This document shows, one piece after another, positions 15,256-24,030 of a stretch of DNA of 64,000 bases. How positions within the stretch are numbered: the stretch's first letter is position 1; each line of letters begins with the position of its first letter. The notes below the pieces were generated by a model. The model was not told the origin of the DNA. It saw only the letters and a list, made by a program, of their open reading frames with translations, and made no database searches. The stretch covers positions 1 through 64,000 of the forward strand of contig DLAJ01000008.1 of NCBI GenBank assembly GCA_002493905.1, in the 5' to 3' direction. The position numbers were made by a program, and so were the translations under genes. Origin of the DNA: Lachnospiraceae bacterium UBA7050. Lineage in GTDB: Bacteria; Bacillota; Clostridia; Lachnospirales; Lachnospiraceae.

Positions 15256-17268
15256 TCAGCGGATCATCGTTCCTTCCGGTACAATATCATCTACAAAGAT
15301 GATCTGGCATCCGCATGCGTTATTTGTTGCTGCCACCAGCATCCCCTCACTGGTTACGCCTGTGATTCTCGTGGGCGCAAGATTTGCTATCACGATGATC
15401 TTTCTGCCAACCAATTCCTCCGGTGTATAATATGCCTTTATGGAAGAAACAATGGTACGTTCCCTGATTCCGTCAAACAAGGTCAACTTGTAACAACTGT
15501 GAGATTTTCTGATCTCCTGACATTTTAAGACCCTGCATACTCTCAGATCCACCTGATTAAAAGTATCCAGACTGATTTCTTCTTTCACAGGTGCTACCGG
15601 ATCCGGATCGCCGTATTCCACTTTTTTCTCTTCTTTTTCAGGCTTTTTATTTAATTCTGACAAAGGAACCTTTTCTTCTTCTGTCTTTTCGGTTGAAAAA
15701 TCAAGCAAGTGGACAAAACGGTCTTTATCTATCGCATACAGGAACAGATACAGTCTCGGTCCTTTCTCTTTGTTCAACAATAACTTATATACCGTTTTGA
15801 AGAATTCCCCCTGGAGCTTCTTTAATTCGGGAAGGTCTGCCCCATATACCTGTTTCGTAAATTCATATAACTGGAAGTTCAGTTCATCCAGCGTATAATT
15901 CTCGTTCACCAGATAATCATGCAGCAGTGCGATTTCCTTCTTCTGCTCTTCGTCTAACTGATCATAGACTTCCCAGTTACGATACGGAACCAGTTTGTTG
16001 GCACTCTCGGGCGCGCAGTTTTCCAGCCAGTATTTTGCCAATTCCAGTCTTTCCTCAAAATCAGCATATTTGTATGGCTGTCCGATCTTTTCAAACACGG
16101 TCTCAAGCATCGGAACATTGAAATCAACAATGGAACCCAGCTGGACCAGAAGCGACATCGGAACCGTCTTGATCGGCTTGTCTGTCAGCAGGCAGCTTTC
16201 CATGATCGACTTCACATGGTCATCCGCTTCTCCCTTGATATACTGATCATACTGCTTATCAAATTCGAAATACTGGCGCAGTATTCCATCGTCAAAACAT
16301 AAGTCAAATGCCTTGTTTGTTTCGACTCTCGCATATAACCATAACAGAATTTCCGGCTGGTAAATCTTCAGGAGGGTATCCGGAGTCATATTCAGTCCGG
16401 AAGAGCCGGACATTTTTCCTGTTGTTCCTCTGATCCCGATAAACTCATAGCCCTTAAAAACCGGAGCCTGAATGCCAAAAATCTTTTCTGCAATGACTCT
16501 GCTTGTATCAAAAGAACCTCCGGGCGCAGCATGATCTTTTCCGCCGGGTTCAAAATCTACATTCTCGTACATCCATCTCATCGGCCAGTCAATTTTCCAT
16601 GCCAGCTTGCAGTCTGTGTCCGTATGGAAATCAAAAATACCATGATGACCGCATTTACACTCATACTCCGCTTTCTTCTCCGCATCAGAGTAGGATACGA
16701 TCTTTGTTGTATCCCTATGGCACTCGCTGCAGTATATGCTTACGGGATAATACGCTTCCTTTTCTCCCTCTGCCGCATCCTGTGTGCGAAAACTGTCCAG
16801 AATATCAAAGATCTCTGCTCTTTTATCCAATGCCTTGATAATGTTTTCGCGATAGCAGCCGGAACGATACATGTCTGCCTGATGACGGTAATCCAATTGG
16901 ATACCGAATTTGTCAATGGACTCTTCAAATTCTTTCTCAAAATATTCCGCATAGGTGGCATGCTCGGTCTCAAAAGGATTGGGGACGTCTACATACGGAT
17001 ATCCGATATATTTTTCAAAATCTTCCGCAATTTTTGCCACATTGGCAGGCACCTTGCGCATTCTGTCGTATTCATCCCACGAAAAAAGCAGCTTTGCCTT
17101 TTTCCCTTTTCTTTCCAGCGCTCTGACAACAAATAAGCTTGTTGCAATATCCCTGAAATTGCCAATATGAATAGACCCTGACGGGCTGATCCCGGCAGCG
17201 CATACGTATTCCTCTTTGTTGGGGTTTCTTTTTATGATTTCCTCTGCAATCAAATCTGACCAATGCAT
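15256..17268 (-). CDS. lysS: Class I lysyl-tRNA synthetase with C-terminal tRNA-binding domain
   Basis: 670 residues. The class I signatures are HIGN at 34-37 (GSIHIGNFRD) and KMSGS at 285-289; CSEC and CKCG near 180-207 form a zinc site. These define the LysK-type enzyme, unrelated to the common class II LysRS. Residues about 565-670 are a Trbp111/EMAP-II-like fold (VDLRVCRVLKCQEI, NLAPTRITGVTSEGM), as found at the end of MetRS. It attaches lysine to tRNA-Lys in the cytoplasm. It is last in the dusB-greA-lysS group, a place normally taken by class II lysS in Firmicutes. Ribosome site gaggag. Confidence 0.92.
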   Translation of the reverse strand: MHWSDLIAEEIIKRNPNKEEYVCAAGISPSGSIHIGNFRDIATSLFVVRALERKGKKAKLLFSWDEYDRMRKVPANVAKIAEDFEKYIGYPYVDVPNPFETEHATYAEYFEKEFEESIDKFGIQLDYRHQADMYRSGCYRENIIKALDKRAEIFDILDSFRTQDAAEGEKEAYYPVSIYCSECHRDTTKIVSYSDAEKKAEYECKCGHHGIFDFHTDTDCKLAWKIDWPMRWMYENVDFEPGGKDHAAPGGSFDTSRVIAEKIFGIQAPVFKGYEFIGIRGTTGKMSGSSGLNMTPDTLLKIYQPEILLWLYARVETNKAFDLCFDDGILRQYFEFDKQYDQYIKGEADDHVKSIMESCLLTDKPIKTVPMSLLVQLGSIVDFNVPMLETVFEKIGQPYKYADFEERLELAKYWLENCAPESANKLVPYRNWEVYDQLDEEQKKEIALLHDYLVNENYTLDELNFQLYEFTKQVYGADLPELKKLQGEFFKTVYKLLLNKEKGPRLYLFLYAIDKDRFVHLLDFSTEKTEEEKVPLSELNKKPEKEEKKVEYGDPDPVAPVKEEISLDTFNQVDLRVCRVLKCQEIRKSHSCYKLTLFDGIRERTIVSSIKAYYTPEELVGRKIIVIANLAPTRITGVTSEGMLVAATNNACGCQIIFVDDIVPEGTMIR

Positions 17269-17331
17269 ATTCTAAAATCTCCTCAGAGTGCTTCTCACTC
17301 TTTTTTAACGTATAGGAATTTCCTCAACCAG

Positions 17332-17385
17332 GAAGAAATGCCTTCGGCATTTCTTCGAAAGACTTTCGCTTACGCGAAAGTCTTT
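17332..17385. repeat. Double-hairpin element, copy 1
   Basis: Two adjacent perfect hairpins: A, gaagaaatgcc-ttc-ggcatttcttc; B, aaagactttcgc-ttac-gcgaaagtcttt. It starts directly after the greA stop codon. The same pair, inverted in the window but identically placed relative to the preceding stop codon, occurs at 43894-43947 with only the loops changed. Confidence 0.85.
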
Positions 17386-17386
17386 T

Positions 17387-17872
17387 CTATTCCTTGGATT
17401 TATCAATATCCAGTATCTGATAGTTCACAACGCCGACCTGCGTATCAACGCTGACTTTATCTCCCTTCTTGGCGCCTAAAAGCGCTTTTCCGACCGGAGA
17501 TTCATTCGAAATTTTTCCTTTCAGGCTGTCCGCTTCGCTGGAACCGACGATCTTGTATTCCAGTTCTTCATTATATTCCAGATCAAGGATACGCACCTTG
17601 CACCCGATGCTCACCTTGTCTAAATCCACCTCATCCTCAATTACTACTTCCGCATTTTTTAATATTTTTTCAAGCTCTTCAATTCTCGTCTCAATGTCGC
17701 GCTGTTCATCTTTGGCAGCGTCATACTCGGCGTTCTCCGATAAGTCTCCCTGTTCACGCGCTTCCTTAATCTTCTGAGCGACTTCTTTTCTTCTGACCAC
17801 CTTCAGATTGTGAAGTTCCTCCTCATAACTGCGCAGTCCCTCATACGTTAAAATATTTTTTTTGCCTTCCAT
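17387..17872 (-). CDS. greA: Transcription elongation factor GreA
   Basis: 161 residues from MEGKKNILTYEG at 17872; the frame is open 35 codons further upstream but that part has no Gre character. The N-terminal coiled coil (LKVVRRKEVAQKIKEAREQGDLSENAEYDAAKDEQ) carries the acidic tip DLSENAEYD that reaches the RNA polymerase active site, and the C-terminal FKBP-like domain ends VGVVNYQILDIDKSKE. GreA rescues backtracked polymerase by stimulating transcript cleavage. It lies between dusB and lysS. Confidence 0.93.
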   Translation of the reverse strand: MEGKKNILTYEGLRSYEEELHNLKVVRRKEVAQKIKEAREQGDLSENAEYDAAKDEQRDIETRIEELEKILKNAEVVIEDEVDLDKVSIGCKVRILDLEYNEELEYKIVGSSEADSLKGKISNESPVGKALLGAKKGDKVSVDTQVGVVNYQILDIDKSKE

Positions 17873-17977
17873 CCCGATTTCCTTCCCTTTTTTCATAATC
17901 TGCCGATTCTGTACATACTGTCTCTGTTCCGCGCCGCTTATGCACAGCATCATAAAAGCGCTTGTATTATATCCCAT

Positions 17978-18994
17978 TTACCACATAGTGTCAAGAAGCT
18001 CCTGAAGGGCTTCAAAGCTTGTAATTTCGTTGACCGCGCGCCGCATTGCAGCAGAGTTCGGATACCCCGCCGTATACCATGCCACATGCTTGCGCATTTC
18101 ACGCACACCCGTATATTCACCTTTTTCTTCAAGAAGCATACGCGCGTGGCGCAGCATCATGTTCCTGACTTCGCTGCGGTCTGGTTTCCCGGCGCCTTCC
18201 GCACTGCCGCACTCCAACGCTCCGTGCGATTCGCGCTTCCGCTCCGGCGCGTTTTCCTCTTCAAGGCCACGCAGGATATTTGCAAAAATCCACGGATTTC
18301 CGCGTGCTGCACGTCCGACCATCACACCGTCGCATCCCGTCACCTCAAGCATCCGCTTCGCGGAGGATACGTCCGTCACGTCCCCGTTTCCGATCACCGG
18401 AATGCGGACAGCCTGCTTCACGGCGCGGATACAATGTAAGTCCGCCTCGCCCGCGTAATACTGCTCCCTTGTCCTTCCATGCACGGCAACCGCCGCCGCA
18501 CCCGACTCCTGCGCAATATGCGCGATTTCAACCGCATTTTCATGCTCCATGTCAAAGCCGCGCCGTATCTTGACCGTGACCGGTTTTCTGATCGCCCTTG
18601 CCGCCGTCTCAATGATCTTTCCCGCTAAAAGAGGATTCTTCATAAGCGCGCTGCCCTCACCGTTATTCACGACCTTTGGCACCGGACAGCCCATATTAAT
18701 GTCCAGTACCGCAAACGGAAGCTCTTCGATCTGTTTTGCCGTCTCCCCGATCAAATCCGGTTCCGAGCCGAACAACTGCAGCGATACAAGCCCCTCCTTT
18801 GGTGAAATATGCAAAAGCTCCTCCGTATTTTTATTGTGATAGGACAGTGCTTTTGCAGAAATCATTTCCATGCATACCATCCCTGCTCCCTGTTCGGCGC
18901 AGAGCACGCGGAACGGCAAATCGGTCACGCCCGCCATCGGCGCCAGTATGAGATTGTTCGGGAGTGTTACCGTTCCAATTTTTAGTTGCCTCAT
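17978..18994 (-). CDS. dusB: tRNA-dihydrouridine synthase DusB
   Basis: 338 residues, a flavin TIM barrel that reduces uridine in the tRNA D-loop. Visible: LAPMAGVTDLPFR near the start, NMGCPVPKVVNNGEGSALMK with the catalytic cysteine, VKIRRGFD, VHGRTREQYY, and IGNGDV/VMVGRAARGNPW for phosphate binding of FMN. The ATG is only a base or two after an aaagga site and 5 bases past coaX, so translation is probably coupled. A GC-richer part (18170-18250) encodes a charged loop. Confidence 0.92.
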   Translation of the reverse strand: MRQLKIGTVTLPNNLILAPMAGVTDLPFRVLCAEQGAGMVCMEMISAKALSYHNKNTEELLHISPKEGLVSLQLFGSEPDLIGETAKQIEELPFAVLDINMGCPVPKVVNNGEGSALMKNPLLAGKIIETAARAIRKPVTVKIRRGFDMEHENAVEIAHIAQESGAAAVAVHGRTREQYYAGEADLHCIRAVKQAVRIPVIGNGDVTDVSSAKRMLEVTGCDGVMVGRAARGNPWIFANILRGLEEENAPERKRESHGALECGSAEGAGKPDRSEVRNMMLRHARMLLEEKGEYTGVREMRKHVAWYTAGYPNSAAMRRAVNEITSFEALQELLDTMW

Positions 18995-18999
18995 TCCTT

Positions 19000-19791
19000 T
19001 TAAGCCCGTCTGCCCTTTTTATTCTTCTCATAGATGATGCGCAGTCCGTCGAGCGTCAGGGAACTGTCATATACCTGAATTGCCTCGGTTTCCTCCGAAA
19101 TAAGCCTGCCCAGCCCCCCTGTGGCAATCACCTTCATCGCGTCGCCGTAACCGCTTTCTTCTTTTACCTGTCGGATAATGTATTCGGTCTGTCCGATCTG
19201 CCCGTACACAAGGCCCGCCTGCATACTGGAAATCGTCTCCTGCGCTAAAATGGATTCCGGCTTTTTGATCTCGACCTCAGGCAGCCTTGCCGTGTCCTCC
19301 CAGAGCGCCTTTGCAGAAATGCGGATGCCCGGGGCGGTAATGCCGGCTGTAAAACACCCGTCCTCCGTCATCAGGTCATAGGTCGTCGCCGTGCCGAAGT
19401 CGATCACGAGCACGGGTCCGCCGTACTTTTCATAAGCGCCGACCGCATCAACAATCCGGTCTGCACCGATCTCACGCGGATTTTCCGTGATAATACGGAT
19501 ACCCGTTTTGATGCCCGGCCCGACGATCATCGGCGTATGTCCCAGATACCGCACGATCGCGCCCGTCAGCGCATGCATCACATTCGGCACGACACTCGCA
19601 ATGATCGTGCCTTCAATGCTGTCCGTTCCGACATTATTTTCTCTCAGCAGTTCCCGCAGACTGATGCCATATTCATCCGAGGTCCTTGGCTGCTTCGCCA
19701 TCATGCGGAACGTCGTGATCAGTGTTTCCTTTTCATATACGCCGAACGTAATATTGGTATTTCCCACATCAACCACAAGAATTTTGCCCAC
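19000..19791 (-). CDS. coaX: Type III pantothenate kinase CoaX
   Basis: 263 residues, starting at a GTG that overlaps the preceding stop (TAGTG). LVVDVGNTNITFGVY is the N-terminal phosphate-binding motif; VIDFGTATTYDLMT and FTAGITAPGIRISAKAL are type III signatures. It phosphorylates pantothenate, the first step of coenzyme A synthesis; the type III enzyme needs a monovalent cation and resists feedback inhibition. It sits in the birA-coaX-dusB run, joining two vitamin-related genes. Confidence 0.93.
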   Translation of the reverse strand: MGKILVVDVGNTNITFGVYEKETLITTFRMMAKQPRTSDEYGISLRELLRENNVGTDSIEGTIIASVVPNVMHALTGAIVRYLGHTPMIVGPGIKTGIRIITENPREIGADRIVDAVGAYEKYGGPVLVIDFGTATTYDLMTEDGCFTAGITAPGIRISAKALWEDTARLPEVEIKKPESILAQETISSMQAGLVYGQIGQTEYIIRQVKEESGYGDAMKVIATGGLGRLISEETEAIQVYDSSLTLDGLRIIYEKNKKGRRA

Positions 19792-20162
19792 TACTCCGTC
19801 TCCTCCCCTTCCTCCTGCCTCTCCAGCAGTTGTGTAACGTCCTCTTTCAGCATGACCGCCCTGTAATACAGGCTTAAGGACTCAAACAGTTCCGTGCGCT
19901 TTCTGCGCACTTCGCTGACGAGAAGCCCGCTCCCGATCTCATCATAAAGATAATCTTCCTCCGCAGCCTCAGTCTGCATCGTCACGCTGCCGTCCTCCTC
20001 GAAGCCGATCGTAAAAATGCCGCCAACCTCCTCCGTAAAAAGTACGCAGATAATATGCAGCTCCTCCTGTATGGACTGCGGAAGCTTCGCAAACTCCTTA
20101 TTAAAATAGTATTTTTTATCGTAGGCGTTCGCCCCGCATAAAACAACCCGTGACCCGCTCAT
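19791..20162 (-). CDS. Small conserved protein, DUF6145-like
   Basis: 123 residues starting MSGSRVVLCGANAYDKKYYF, with a well-conserved-looking core LPQSIQEELHIICVLFTEEVGGIFTI and an acidic tail (RQEEGEETE). From memory it resembles the DUF6145 group of Lachnospiraceae, where it lies beside birA and coaX as here; this should be confirmed by search. No catalytic residues stand out. It overlaps the coaX start by one base. Function unknown. Confidence 0.7.
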   Translation of the reverse strand: MSGSRVVLCGANAYDKKYYFNKEFAKLPQSIQEELHIICVLFTEEVGGIFTIGFEEDGSVTMQTEAAEEDYLYDEIGSGLLVSEVRRKRTELFESLSLYYRAVMLKEDVTQLLERQEEGEETE

Positions 20163-20207
20163 GCCTGTCCCTTCATCCTTTCTGAACCGCTGTCGATCTC
20201 ACGCATA

Positions 20208-20297
20208 AAGAATGACTGCCAAGTCATTCTTCGGTGTGAAGCTTTAGAAGTTCTTAGCTCACAGCTTTTGCTGTGAGCCTAGAACTTCTCTTCACAC
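20208..20297. repeat. Hairpin pair, including a nested palindrome over the birA stop codon
   Basis: First hairpin: aagaatgact-gcca-agtcattctt (20208-20231). Second (20234-20297): gtgtgaag and cttcacac enclose tagaagttct/agaacttct, which enclose ctcacagc-tttt-gctgtgag, giving about 25 base pairs with two small internal loops. The second includes the birA TGA. No T-run follows on either strand. Confidence 0.75.
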
Positions 20298-21293
20298 TGT
20301 ATAACCATACAATCCCCGCACTGATACTTCCCCGGCGTAAACCTCACAGCGCGTACCGTCCTCTTTTTCCACGATCAGCTCACCGCTGTCCGTAATCCCC
20401 CTTGAAATACCGGTATACTCTCCCTTCGGGTCCAAGACGCGCACCTGACGGTCAATCCCGGCCAAGTGCGCTTCGTATTGTTCCCTGAGCACCGACAGAT
20501 CATGCGTCCGCACAAAACATTCATAGTATTGCTCAAAAAAGAACATGACACGCGCAATGATCTGCGCACGCGGCTGCTCCTGCCCTGTCTCACGAAGGAT
20601 AGAAGCCGCTGATTCTTCAATCTCCTTCGGGAAAACGCTCTGATTGACATTGATACCCGTGCCGATGACGACATGGTGAATATATCCCGGTTCCGCGCTC
20701 ATTTCCGTCAAAATACCGCATACCTTGCGCCCGTTCAATACCACATCGTTCGGCCACTTGATCTGAACGGACTGTCCCCCGCAGACTTCCTCCAGCGCCG
20801 ATGTAACCGCCATCGCCATAAGCAGCGTCACGCGGGAGGCATACTCCGGTGAAAACTGCGGTTTTAACAGCAATGTCATGTATACCGCTTTCCCGGCATC
20901 ATCAGACTCCCATCCTCTGCCGCGCCTGCCGCGTCCCATTGTCTGTGTATCTGCGACCACAAGCGTGCCATGCGGTGCGCCTTCTTCTGCAAGCCGTTTT
21001 GCATCAATATTCGTAGAACCCGTTTCTTCGAAATGGTACACCGTCCTGCCTGCCCACACAGTCGTAAGACGGCTTGTGATCTCTTCGGGCGAAACCAGAT
21101 CCGGCGCGCTCTTTAAGCAGTATCCCTTATTCGGGACAGCCTCGATCTCATAGCCCTCTTCTTTTAGCTGATTGATCATTTTCCACACGGCAGTACGCGA
21201 CACCCCGAACTGCTCGCACAGCTCCTGTCCGGAAACAAAAGTCCCGCTCCCCCTGAGAAGCTTTAATAACTGTGTCTTTTTACTCTCTTCCAT
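20292..21293 (-). CDS. birA: Biotin ligase and biotin operon repressor BirA
   Basis: 333 residues from MEESKKTQLLKLL (gaggga 7 bases upstream); an ATG five codons earlier is less likely. Residues 1-60 form a winged helix-turn-helix (SGQELCEQFGVSRTAVWKMINQLKEEGYEIE), so this is the bifunctional type. The ligase domain shows TMGRGRRGRGWES for biotinyl-AMP binding and IKWPNDVVLNGRKVCGIL. It attaches biotin to carboxylase carrier proteins and can repress biotin genes. None of its usual targets is in this window. Confidence 0.92.
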   Translation of the reverse strand: MEESKKTQLLKLLRGSGTFVSGQELCEQFGVSRTAVWKMINQLKEEGYEIEAVPNKGYCLKSAPDLVSPEEITSRLTTVWAGRTVYHFEETGSTNIDAKRLAEEGAPHGTLVVADTQTMGRGRRGRGWESDDAGKAVYMTLLLKPQFSPEYASRVTLLMAMAVTSALEEVCGGQSVQIKWPNDVVLNGRKVCGILTEMSAEPGYIHHVVIGTGINVNQSVFPKEIEESAASILRETGQEQPRAQIIARVMFFFEQYYECFVRTHDLSVLREQYEAHLAGIDRQVRVLDPKGEYTGISRGITDSGELIVEKEDGTRCEVYAGEVSVRGLYGYTV

Positions 21294-21304
21294 CGTGAGT
21301 TCCC

Positions 21305-22315
21305 TCACACTTCGAATGCGCCAAGCGTCGCCGCCATCACCGCTTTAATCGTATGCATCCGGTTCTCGGCCTCTTCAAACACATGGGAGCGCCCGGACTC
21401 AAATACCTCGTCTGTCACTTCCATCTCCGTCAGCCCATATTTCTCATAAATCTCTTTTCCAATCTTCGTGTCCAGATCATGAAAAGCCGGAAGACAGTGC
21501 AGAAATACCGACTTCTCTCCCGCGTTGTCCATCACTTCTTTCGTCACGCGGTACGGCGTTAAATCCCGGATACGCTCCTCCCAGACGCTGTCCGGCTCAC
21601 CCATGGATACCCAGACATCCGTGCAGATCACATCCGCGCCCTTCGTCCCCGCTTTGACATCGGAAGTCAGCGTAACGCTGCCTCCGCTTTGTTCCGCATA
21701 TTCCATGCACTGCTTTACGAGTGCCTCATCAGGGAAATACTTCTCCGGTGCGCACGCAGTAAAATGCAGACCAAGCTTTGCGCAGACGATCATCAGCGAA
21801 TTTCCCATATTATAGCGGGCGTCGCCCATATATACAAGCTTTAAGCCATCCAGATGCCCGAACAGCTCCCGGATCGTCAACATGTCAGCTAACATCTGCG
21901 TCGGATGATACTCGTTCGTCAGCCCGTTCCAGACCGGAACTCCCGCATAAGCCGCAAGTTCCTCGACGATTGTCTGTTCAAAACCGCGGTATTCAATTCC
22001 CTCATACATGGAACCAAGCACGCGCGCCGTATCCTTGATGCTCTCCTTTTTTCCGATCTGGGAACCGGACGGATCTAAGTAAGTCGTCCCCATACCAAGA
22101 TCATGCGCTGCTACCTCAAAGGAACAGCGGGTCCTTGTGCTCGTTTTCTCAAATATAAGCGCTACGTTTTTACCGCGCAGTACGTCGACCGGAACGCCTC
22201 TTTTCTTTTTATCTTTTAATTCAGCCGCCAGATCCAGCAGATAAGTGATCTCCTGCGGCGTAAAATCTTTTAACGTCAAAAAATGACGTCCCTTCAAACT
22301 GATCTTTTCACTCAT
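21305..22315 (-). CDS. argF: Ornithine carbamoyltransferase
   Basis: 336 residues from MSEKISLKGRHFLTLKDF; the open frame extends 33 codons upstream but ggaggaaag marks this start. FEKTSTRTRCSFEVA carries the STRTR carbamoyl-phosphate motif, HPTQMLADMLT follows, DVWVSMGE binds ornithine and HCLPAFHD is the catalytic-cysteine loop. It makes citrulline from ornithine in arginine synthesis, or works in reverse in arginine catabolism. No other arg or arc genes are nearby, so the direction is open. Confidence 0.94.
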   Translation of the reverse strand: MSEKISLKGRHFLTLKDFTPQEITYLLDLAAELKDKKKRGVPVDVLRGKNVALIFEKTSTRTRCSFEVAAHDLGMGTTYLDPSGSQIGKKESIKDTARVLGSMYEGIEYRGFEQTIVEELAAYAGVPVWNGLTNEYHPTQMLADMLTIRELFGHLDGLKLVYMGDARYNMGNSLMIVCAKLGLHFTACAPEKYFPDEALVKQCMEYAEQSGGSVTLTSDVKAGTKGADVICTDVWVSMGEPDSVWEERIRDLTPYRVTKEVMDNAGEKSVFLHCLPAFHDLDTKIGKEIYEKYGLTEMEVTDEVFESGRSHVFEEAENRMHTIKAVMAATLGAFEV

Positions 22316-22341
22316 GCCCTTTCCTCCAGATAAATGTGGGA

Positions 22342-22366
22342 ATGGCGCAGAAAAATTCTGCGCCAT
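22342..22366. repeat. Perfect 11-bp hairpin between the SPFH gene and argF
   Basis: atggcgcagaa-aaa-ttctgcgccat, followed by no T-run on the minus strand, so it does not look like a classical terminator. Confidence 0.6.
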
Positions 22367-22438
22367 GAAAAAACGTAGCATTTCCGCCTTCCGGCTTCCT
22401 TGTCCTGCCAGCACACAGCCGCCAGTCCCTCTGCAGAA

Positions 22439-23368
22439 CTATTTGCTGATGACCTCCTTAAAGGTCGTTGCAAGTCCGGCGATTCCCTGCAGATCGGATG
22501 GAATGATAATCTTCGTCGCCTGTCCGTTCGCAGCCTTCTCAAACGCCTCTAAGCTCTTCAACTGCAGTACCTTGTCATCCATGCCGGATTCTTTTAAGAA
22601 ACGGATACCGTCGGCTGTCGCCTGCTGTACTCGTAAAATTGCCTCCGCCTGACCTTCCGCCTCACGGATCATCTTCTCCTTCTGAGCTTCTGCGCGCAGG
22701 ATTGCCGCCTGCTTCTCCGCCTCTGCCTCAAGAATTGCCGCCTCTTTCTTACCTTCCGCAACCGTTACGCTTGCTTTTTTCTCACCCTCTGCCCTCGTAA
22801 CTGCCTCACGGCGCTCACGCTCCGCTTTCATCTGTCTCTCCATCGCGTTCTGAATCTCTGCAGGAGGGATGATATTCTTTAACTCGACACGCGTTACCTT
22901 AATTCCCCACGGATCGGTCGCTACGTCCAATGACGCGCGCATCTTTGTATTGATCGTCTCACGCGACGTCAGCGTCTGGTCAAGCTCCAAGTCACCGATG
23001 ATATTACGCAGCGTCGTAGCCGTCAGGTTCTCAATTGCCATGATCGGATTCTCCACGCCGTATGCAAACAGTCTCGGATCAGTGATCATAAAAAATACAA
23101 CCGTATCAATCCGCATCGTTACGTTATCTTTTGTGATAACGGGCTGCGGTGCAAAGTCCACAACCTGCTCTTTTAACAAAACTCTCTTTGCGACCTTATC
23201 AATCAGCGGCATTTTGAAGTGAATGCCGACCGGCCATGTCCCCTGATATGCACCGAGACGCTCCACCACAAACGCCTGCGCCTGCGGAACAATCTTCACA
23301 CAGGATGCAAGGATGATAATGAGTAATGCAAGTACAACAAGAAGTGCGATGATTCCCAAATTATCCAT
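22439..23368 (-). CDS. SPFH/band 7 membrane protein (QmcA/stomatin-like)
   Basis: 309 residues from MDNLGIIALLVVLALL (gaaagga upstream). One N-terminal membrane helix (5-25) is followed by the SPFH domain (VVERLGAYQGTWPVGIHFKMP, VDFAPQPVITKDNVTM), then an Ala/Glu-rich helical stretch with repeats such as AEGKKEAAILEAEAEKQAAI, and a compact end. Stomatin-like proteins form oligomers at membrane microdomains. The NfeD-like gene lies directly upstream, the usual SPFH-NfeD pairing. Confidence 0.88.
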   Translation of the reverse strand: MDNLGIIALLVVLALLIIILASCVKIVPQAQAFVVERLGAYQGTWPVGIHFKMPLIDKVAKRVLLKEQVVDFAPQPVITKDNVTMRIDTVVFFMITDPRLFAYGVENPIMAIENLTATTLRNIIGDLELDQTLTSRETINTKMRASLDVATDPWGIKVTRVELKNIIPPAEIQNAMERQMKAERERREAVTRAEGEKKASVTVAEGKKEAAILEAEAEKQAAILRAEAQKEKMIREAEGQAEAILRVQQATADGIRFLKESGMDDKVLQLKSLEAFEKAANGQATKIIIPSDLQGIAGLATTFKEVISK

Positions 23369-23451
23369 AAAAATTTCCTTTCCGGCCGCCCGTTCTTCGG
23401 GCAGGACCCATAACCCCAACCTTAGCTTTCCCGTCGTCCCGACGCCTATGC

Positions 23452-23883
23452 CTATTTAGGCTCGACGATCAGCTTTACGCCGCTCACCTGTCTGACAACG
23501 ACCACCATGCCGACCGGAAGCCTCATACCTTCATAAAGCGTTCGCGCTGACCACTCCTGTCCGCCGACTTTTACTTCGCCGATACCTTCCAGATTATAGA
23601 TCTCGCTCGTCACAATCGCCTGCATGCCGATCATGCTCTCCACATTTGTCCGTACCCTGTCCTTATTAAAATAGCGGACGGCAAGCGGCCTTGTGAACCA
23701 TAAAAGCAACAGCGAAACCACAATAAACAGGAGGATCTGAAGCCACAGGGGTGCCGAAAAGGCAGCCGCGACTGCTGCGATCAGGCTTCCGCCCGCAAAC
23801 CAGATTGTCGTCAGTGCCAGTGTCACCAGCTCGATCACAATGAATACAGCAAGCGCTATCAGCCATATGACAGTCAAATTCAT
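23452..23883 (-). CDS. NfeD-like membrane protein
   Basis: About 143 residues, taking the second ATG (MNLTVIWLIAL) because aagggg is correctly spaced from it; an ATG two codons earlier is too close. Three to four membrane segments occupy residues 1-80, then a soluble OB-fold domain (MIGMQAIVTSEIYNLEGIGEVKVGGQEW) typical of short NfeD proteins. NfeD partners SPFH proteins, here the next gene 83 bases downstream. Expected at the cytoplasmic membrane. Confidence 0.87.
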   Translation of the reverse strand: MNLTVIWLIALAVFIVIELVTLALTTIWFAGGSLIAAVAAAFSAPLWLQILLFIVVSLLLLWFTRPLAVRYFNKDRVRTNVESMIGMQAIVTSEIYNLEGIGEVKVGGQEWSARTLYEGMRLPVGMVVVVRQVSGVKLIVEPK

Positions 23884-23933
23884 AGCCATTCCCCTTTCTT
23901 CCGTTACTGTGTGTCTATCTTACACCATTTTCA

Positions 23934-23968
23934 TAAAAAAAGAAACCCTCCTGCCGAGAGTTTCTTTC
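23934..23968 (-). terminator. Terminator between the SleB-like gene and nfeD
   Basis: On the minus strand gaaactctc pairs with gagggtttc and runs into TTTTTTT. Confidence 0.75.
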
Positions 23969-24009
23969 ATTTTTGTAAGATTCACCATCCTACGGTCATT
24001 CCATGAAGA

Positions 24010-24025
24010 ATCCGCATTAGCGGAT
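24010..24025. repeat. Short perfect hairpin after the SleB-like gene
   Basis: atccgc-atta-gcggat, six bases past the stop codon at 24031; the same stem words recur in the hairpins at 36205 and 62180. Confidence 0.5.
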
Positions 24026-24030
24026 ACGTG

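Noticed and set aside
17285..17306. gagtg...cactc with TTTTTT on the plus strand
   Set aside because: It looks like a terminator, but no plus-strand gene precedes it and it lies in the leader of lysS on the other strand.
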